DNA of 38,986 bases. It comes from Candidatus Sumerlaeota bacterium. GTDB taxonomy: Bacteria; Sumerlaeota; Sumerlaeia; SLMS01; JAHLLQ01. Where the stretch lies: the NCBI GenBank assembly GCA_021772755.1, contig JAJFLJ010000132.1, positions 1-38,986 of the forward strand. Direction: 5' to 3'. Under the pieces are notes generated by a model that made no database searches, had not been told where the DNA came from, and worked only from the letters and a program-made list of their open reading frames with translations. Shown in pieces: positions 36,879 through 38,986 of the stretch (position 1 is its first letter; each line of letters starts with the position of its first letter). The position numbers and the translations under genes are program-made.

Positions 36879-38986
36879 ATGCTCGCCAGTATCTATCCGG
36901 AAGACACGATTCGCGAGGTTCTCGCGAACCTCGAGGCCCTCGACGTCCTCGAGTTCATCGACTATCGCCCCGAGTCCATGGTCCCCGACCGGGGCAAGAT
37001 CCGCTGCTACTGCCCCATCCACAACGAAACGGCGTTCCGCACGCTGCTCGTCGACGAGCGAAAGAAGACGTACCGCTGCGCGCGCGAGGACTGTCCCGGC
37101 ACGGAAGGCGGCGACATCATCTCTCTGGCGGCGTGGTCGCTGCGAACGGACTACGACACCGTCCTGCGCCGCCTCGTCGAGGAGTTCGGCCTGCCCGTCG
37201 CGCTTCCCGAAGACCAGGAGGCCCTCAACGACGCTCTCGCCGAGGCCGACCGCCTGGTCGATCTCATGCAGACCGACCCCGACAACTGCGCCAAGCACGC
37301 CAGCGAGGCCCGCGACCGCGTCGAGCGCGTTTTGGAGGAAAGCCCCCGCAGCATCCAGGCGCTGCGCGTTCGCCGCCGGATGCTGGAGATCACGGACCCG
37401 ACGGGCGAGCTTCCCCACATCGTCGGTCTTCTCTCCGACGCGGAGTACGACGCGGGAAACCTCGACGCGTCCGAGCGGACCCTGCTGCACTATCTCAAGT
37501 CCGACGAAACGAACCTTCCGCTGCGCAGGAAACTCGCCGACCGTCTCGCCGCGAAGGGCGAGAACGATCGCGCCGTCGAGCAGTTCATGGTCCTCGCCGA
37601 CGTCGCGGAGATGGCCGGCGACTACGAAACCGCCATCGCCGCCTACCGCTCCATCGGCGGCATTCCCGACACCGGCATCGACACCGGTGCGGTGATCTCG
37701 CAGCTCCTCATTCTGCTCGACCACAACAAGGAGGCGTCCCGGGAACAGTTCCGGCGCGCGCAACAGCACCTGGCCCGCGAGGAGACCGCCCTGGCGGAGA
37801 GCCTGCTGGAGGAGGCTCTCGAACTCGACCCCCTCAACTTCGAGGCCTCGATGGCGCTTCTCGCGCTCCAGACCGATCGCGGAATCGAACGCGCCGGGTT
37901 CATGGCGGCGATGGGCCGCGTCGATGCCCACATGGAGAAGTCGCAGTGGGAGTCCGCCACCGCGATGCTGGACACGCTCGCATCGGCGAAGCCCGACGAC
38001 ACGAACGTCATCGAGCGCCTCTTCGCCTGTCACCGCGCGCAGGAAAACGCGGAGATGGTGCGCGAGATGGAGAAGCGCCTCGTGCGCCTCTATCTCAAGG
38101 AGGGCGACCGCGGCGCGGCGCGCACGATCCTCGACGAGGTGCTCGTTCTGGAGCCGGAGAACCGCGACGCGCTCTTCCAGTACGCGGAGCTCGCCGCTGC
38201 GGACGGCGAGAGCGAAACCGCCGTCACCCACTATCGCACCCTCGCCCAGGTCTGCGACCGCCAGGGCGATTCCGACGGTTGCCTCGACGCGTACCGGCGC
38301 ATGGTGGAAACCGCGCCCGACAGCACCCGCGTCGCCACCGAATACGTCGAGATTCTGAGGCGCCTCGACCGCCGCGACGAAGCCCTCGCCGCCCTCGCGA
38401 AGACGGTGGAGGTCCTGAAGAACGAGGAGAACCTCTTCGGTCTGCGCGACATCCTCGCCCTCGCTCTCGAGATCGATCCCGCCAACGCGGCGTTCCTGCT
38501 GGAGGACGCGAAGGTTCTGGAGGCCACCGGCGAACCGGACAAGGCCCTGGAGCAGTGGCTGCGCGGATGCCGCGCGATGATCGCGGCGGGGCGCGCGTCC
38601 AGCGCGGAGGACGAACTCAAGCGCCTGCTGGAGCGCCATCCGCGCTACGTCCCCGCGCGCGAGGTGCTGGCGGAGGCGCTCGCCGCGCGCGGCAAGAAGG
38701 AGGACGCGATTCGCGAGCTGGCGGACCTCGCGCGGCATCTTCGCGAGACGCGCCGCCTGGGCCGCTGCCGCGAGGTCCTCGAACGCATCGCGGAACTCGA
38801 CTCCCTCGACGTCGATGCCCACGTCCAGCTCGTAGGGGTCTTCCGCGCGATGGAGGACGCCGACAGTCTCTTCGACGCGCTTGGAAGACTCGCGCGGATA
38901 CACCGCGCCAAACGCCGCTACGGCGACGCCATCGCGGCCGCCGGGGATGCCGTCGCCGTGCGGCCCGACGATCCGCAGGCGCGGCG
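36879..38986 (+). CDS. TPR-repeat protein with N-terminal DnaG-type (CHC2) zinc finger, runs off window
   Basis: The frame is open from the ATG at 36879 to the end, giving 702 residues without a stop. Residues about 10-105 resemble the zinc-binding domain of bacterial primase DnaG: IREVLANLEALDVLEFIDYR, then CYCPIHNETAF and TYRCAREDCPGTEGGDIISL (Cys45, His48, Cys67, Cys72), and WSLRTDYDTVLRRLVEEFGL. The rest, from about 140 on, is a long array of tetratricopeptide-type helix pairs (for example MAGDYETAIAAYRSIGGIPD, ESLLEEALELDPLNFEAS, ARTILDEVLVLEPENRDALF, PDKALEQWLRGCRAM). No toprim or polymerase domain follows, so it is not a primase. An ATG at 36828 would add 17 Arg-rich residues with unlike codon use and is less likely. 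Function unknown. Confidence 0.88.
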   Translation, partial: MLASIYPEDTIREVLANLEALDVLEFIDYRPESMVPDRGKIRCYCPIHNETAFRTLLVDERKKTYRCAREDCPGTEGGDIISLAAWSLRTDYDTVLRRLVEEFGLPVALPEDQEALNDALAEADRLVDLMQTDPDNCAKHASEARDRVERVLEESPRSIQALRVRRRMLEITDPTGELPHIVGLLSDAEYDAGNLDASERTLLHYLKSDETNLPLRRKLADRLAAKGENDRAVEQFMVLADVAEMAGDYETAIAAYRSIGGIPDTGIDTGAVISQLLILLDHNKEASREQFRRAQQHLAREETALAESLLEEALELDPLNFEASMALLALQTDRGIERAGFMAAMGRVDAHMEKSQWESATAMLDTLASAKPDDTNVIERLFACHRAQENAEMVREMEKRLVRLYLKEGDRGAARTILDEVLVLEPENRDALFQYAELAAADGESETAVTHYRTLAQVCDRQGDSDGCLDAYRRMVETAPDSTRVATEYVEILRRLDRRDEALAALAKTVEVLKNEENLFGLRDILALALEIDPANAAFLLEDAKVLEATGEPDKALEQWLRGCRAMIAAGRASSAEDELKRLLERHPRYVPAREVLAEALAARGKKEDAIRELADLARHLRETRRLGRCREVLERIAELDSLDVDAHVQLVGVFRAMEDADSLFDALGRLARIHRAKRRYGDAIAAAGDAVAVRPDDPQAR

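Noticed and set aside
36207-38903. Very long minus-strand open frame over the DUF1579 and TPR genes
   Set aside because: The plus frame has the CHC2 zinc finger and TPR repeats and runs without a stop; the minus frame is a shadow with repetitive Val/Gly/Arg composition.
1-38986. CRISPR array, rRNA, transposase, phage genes
   Set aside because: I saw no spaced direct repeats, no rRNA- or tRNA-like segments and no transposase, integrase or phage structural motifs in any frame.

Overview
The window is high-GC, densely packed bacterial chromosome. It has short gaps, frequent ATGA, GTGA and TGATG stop/start overlaps, and several TTG or GTG starts. Lipoproteins with lipoboxes, a LysM lipoprotein and a GmhA-type heptose-pathway domain point to a Gram-negative, didermic cell. 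FHA and Ser/Thr-kinase signalling genes, many TPR or degenerate thioredoxin-fold proteins and a cluster of GC-rich stem-loops suggest an uncultured lineage such as the PVC group, Sumerlaeota or a similar phylum. That placement is inference; no rRNA or ribosomal-protein gene is present to test it. I saw no phage, transposase, tRNA or CRISPR.

Layout. 1-2723 (minus): glycosyltransferase, endonuclease III (nth) and a HAD phosphatase, end-overlapped as one operon and truncated at the left edge. 2822-5217 (plus): orphan sensor histidine kinase, then an inositol-monophosphatase-family enzyme. 5242-7719 (minus): two lipoproteins (one with a cysteine-less thioredoxin fold), a 58-residue membrane peptide with its own intrinsic terminator, and a LysM lipoprotein. 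7720-8374 is a gene-poor stretch with several perfect inverted repeats in front of an XRE-S24 repressor (8375-9169). 9174-12750 (minus) is a signalling operon: FHA-GAF protein, Ser/Thr kinase with a C-terminal membrane anchor, and an exported protein ending in a cysteine-less thioredoxin domain. 12816-17369 (plus) holds a GT2 glycosyltransferase and the two halves of a heterodimeric ABC exporter. 17370-18011 has no gene but ends in a strong intrinsic terminator just before a predicted exported zinc peptidase (18012-19430). Then come a PilZ protein and a ROK kinase-GmhA fusion (to 21442).

21446-29651 is a seven-gene minus-strand run: vsr, a C5 cytosine methyltransferase, a sugar-nucleotide epimerase, a membrane protein, a site-2-type protease with a zinc ribbon, a UvrA protein and a TauE/SafE permease. 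The first five overlap or nearly touch. 29712-30452 encodes a SAM methyltransferase. 30453-31038 is a stem-loop cluster. 31039-33625 holds a pseudokinase-TM-Pro/Thr linker-thioredoxin-like fusion that converges with a second exported thioredoxin-like protein. The right end carries a MerR regulator, a B12-binding-type radical SAM enzyme, a DUF1579-like protein, and a large TPR protein with a DnaG-type (CHC2) zinc finger that runs off the window.

The most distinctive theme is the repeated pairing of kinase-fold and thioredoxin-fold proteins. At 9174-11635 they are neighbours; at 31039-32463 they are fused in one polypeptide. In all four thioredoxin-like domains of the window the CxxC active site is lost or altered, which suggests a non-redox scaffold or partner-recognition role. 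The ROK-GmhA fusion and the CHC2-TPR protein are the other architectures most worth following up.
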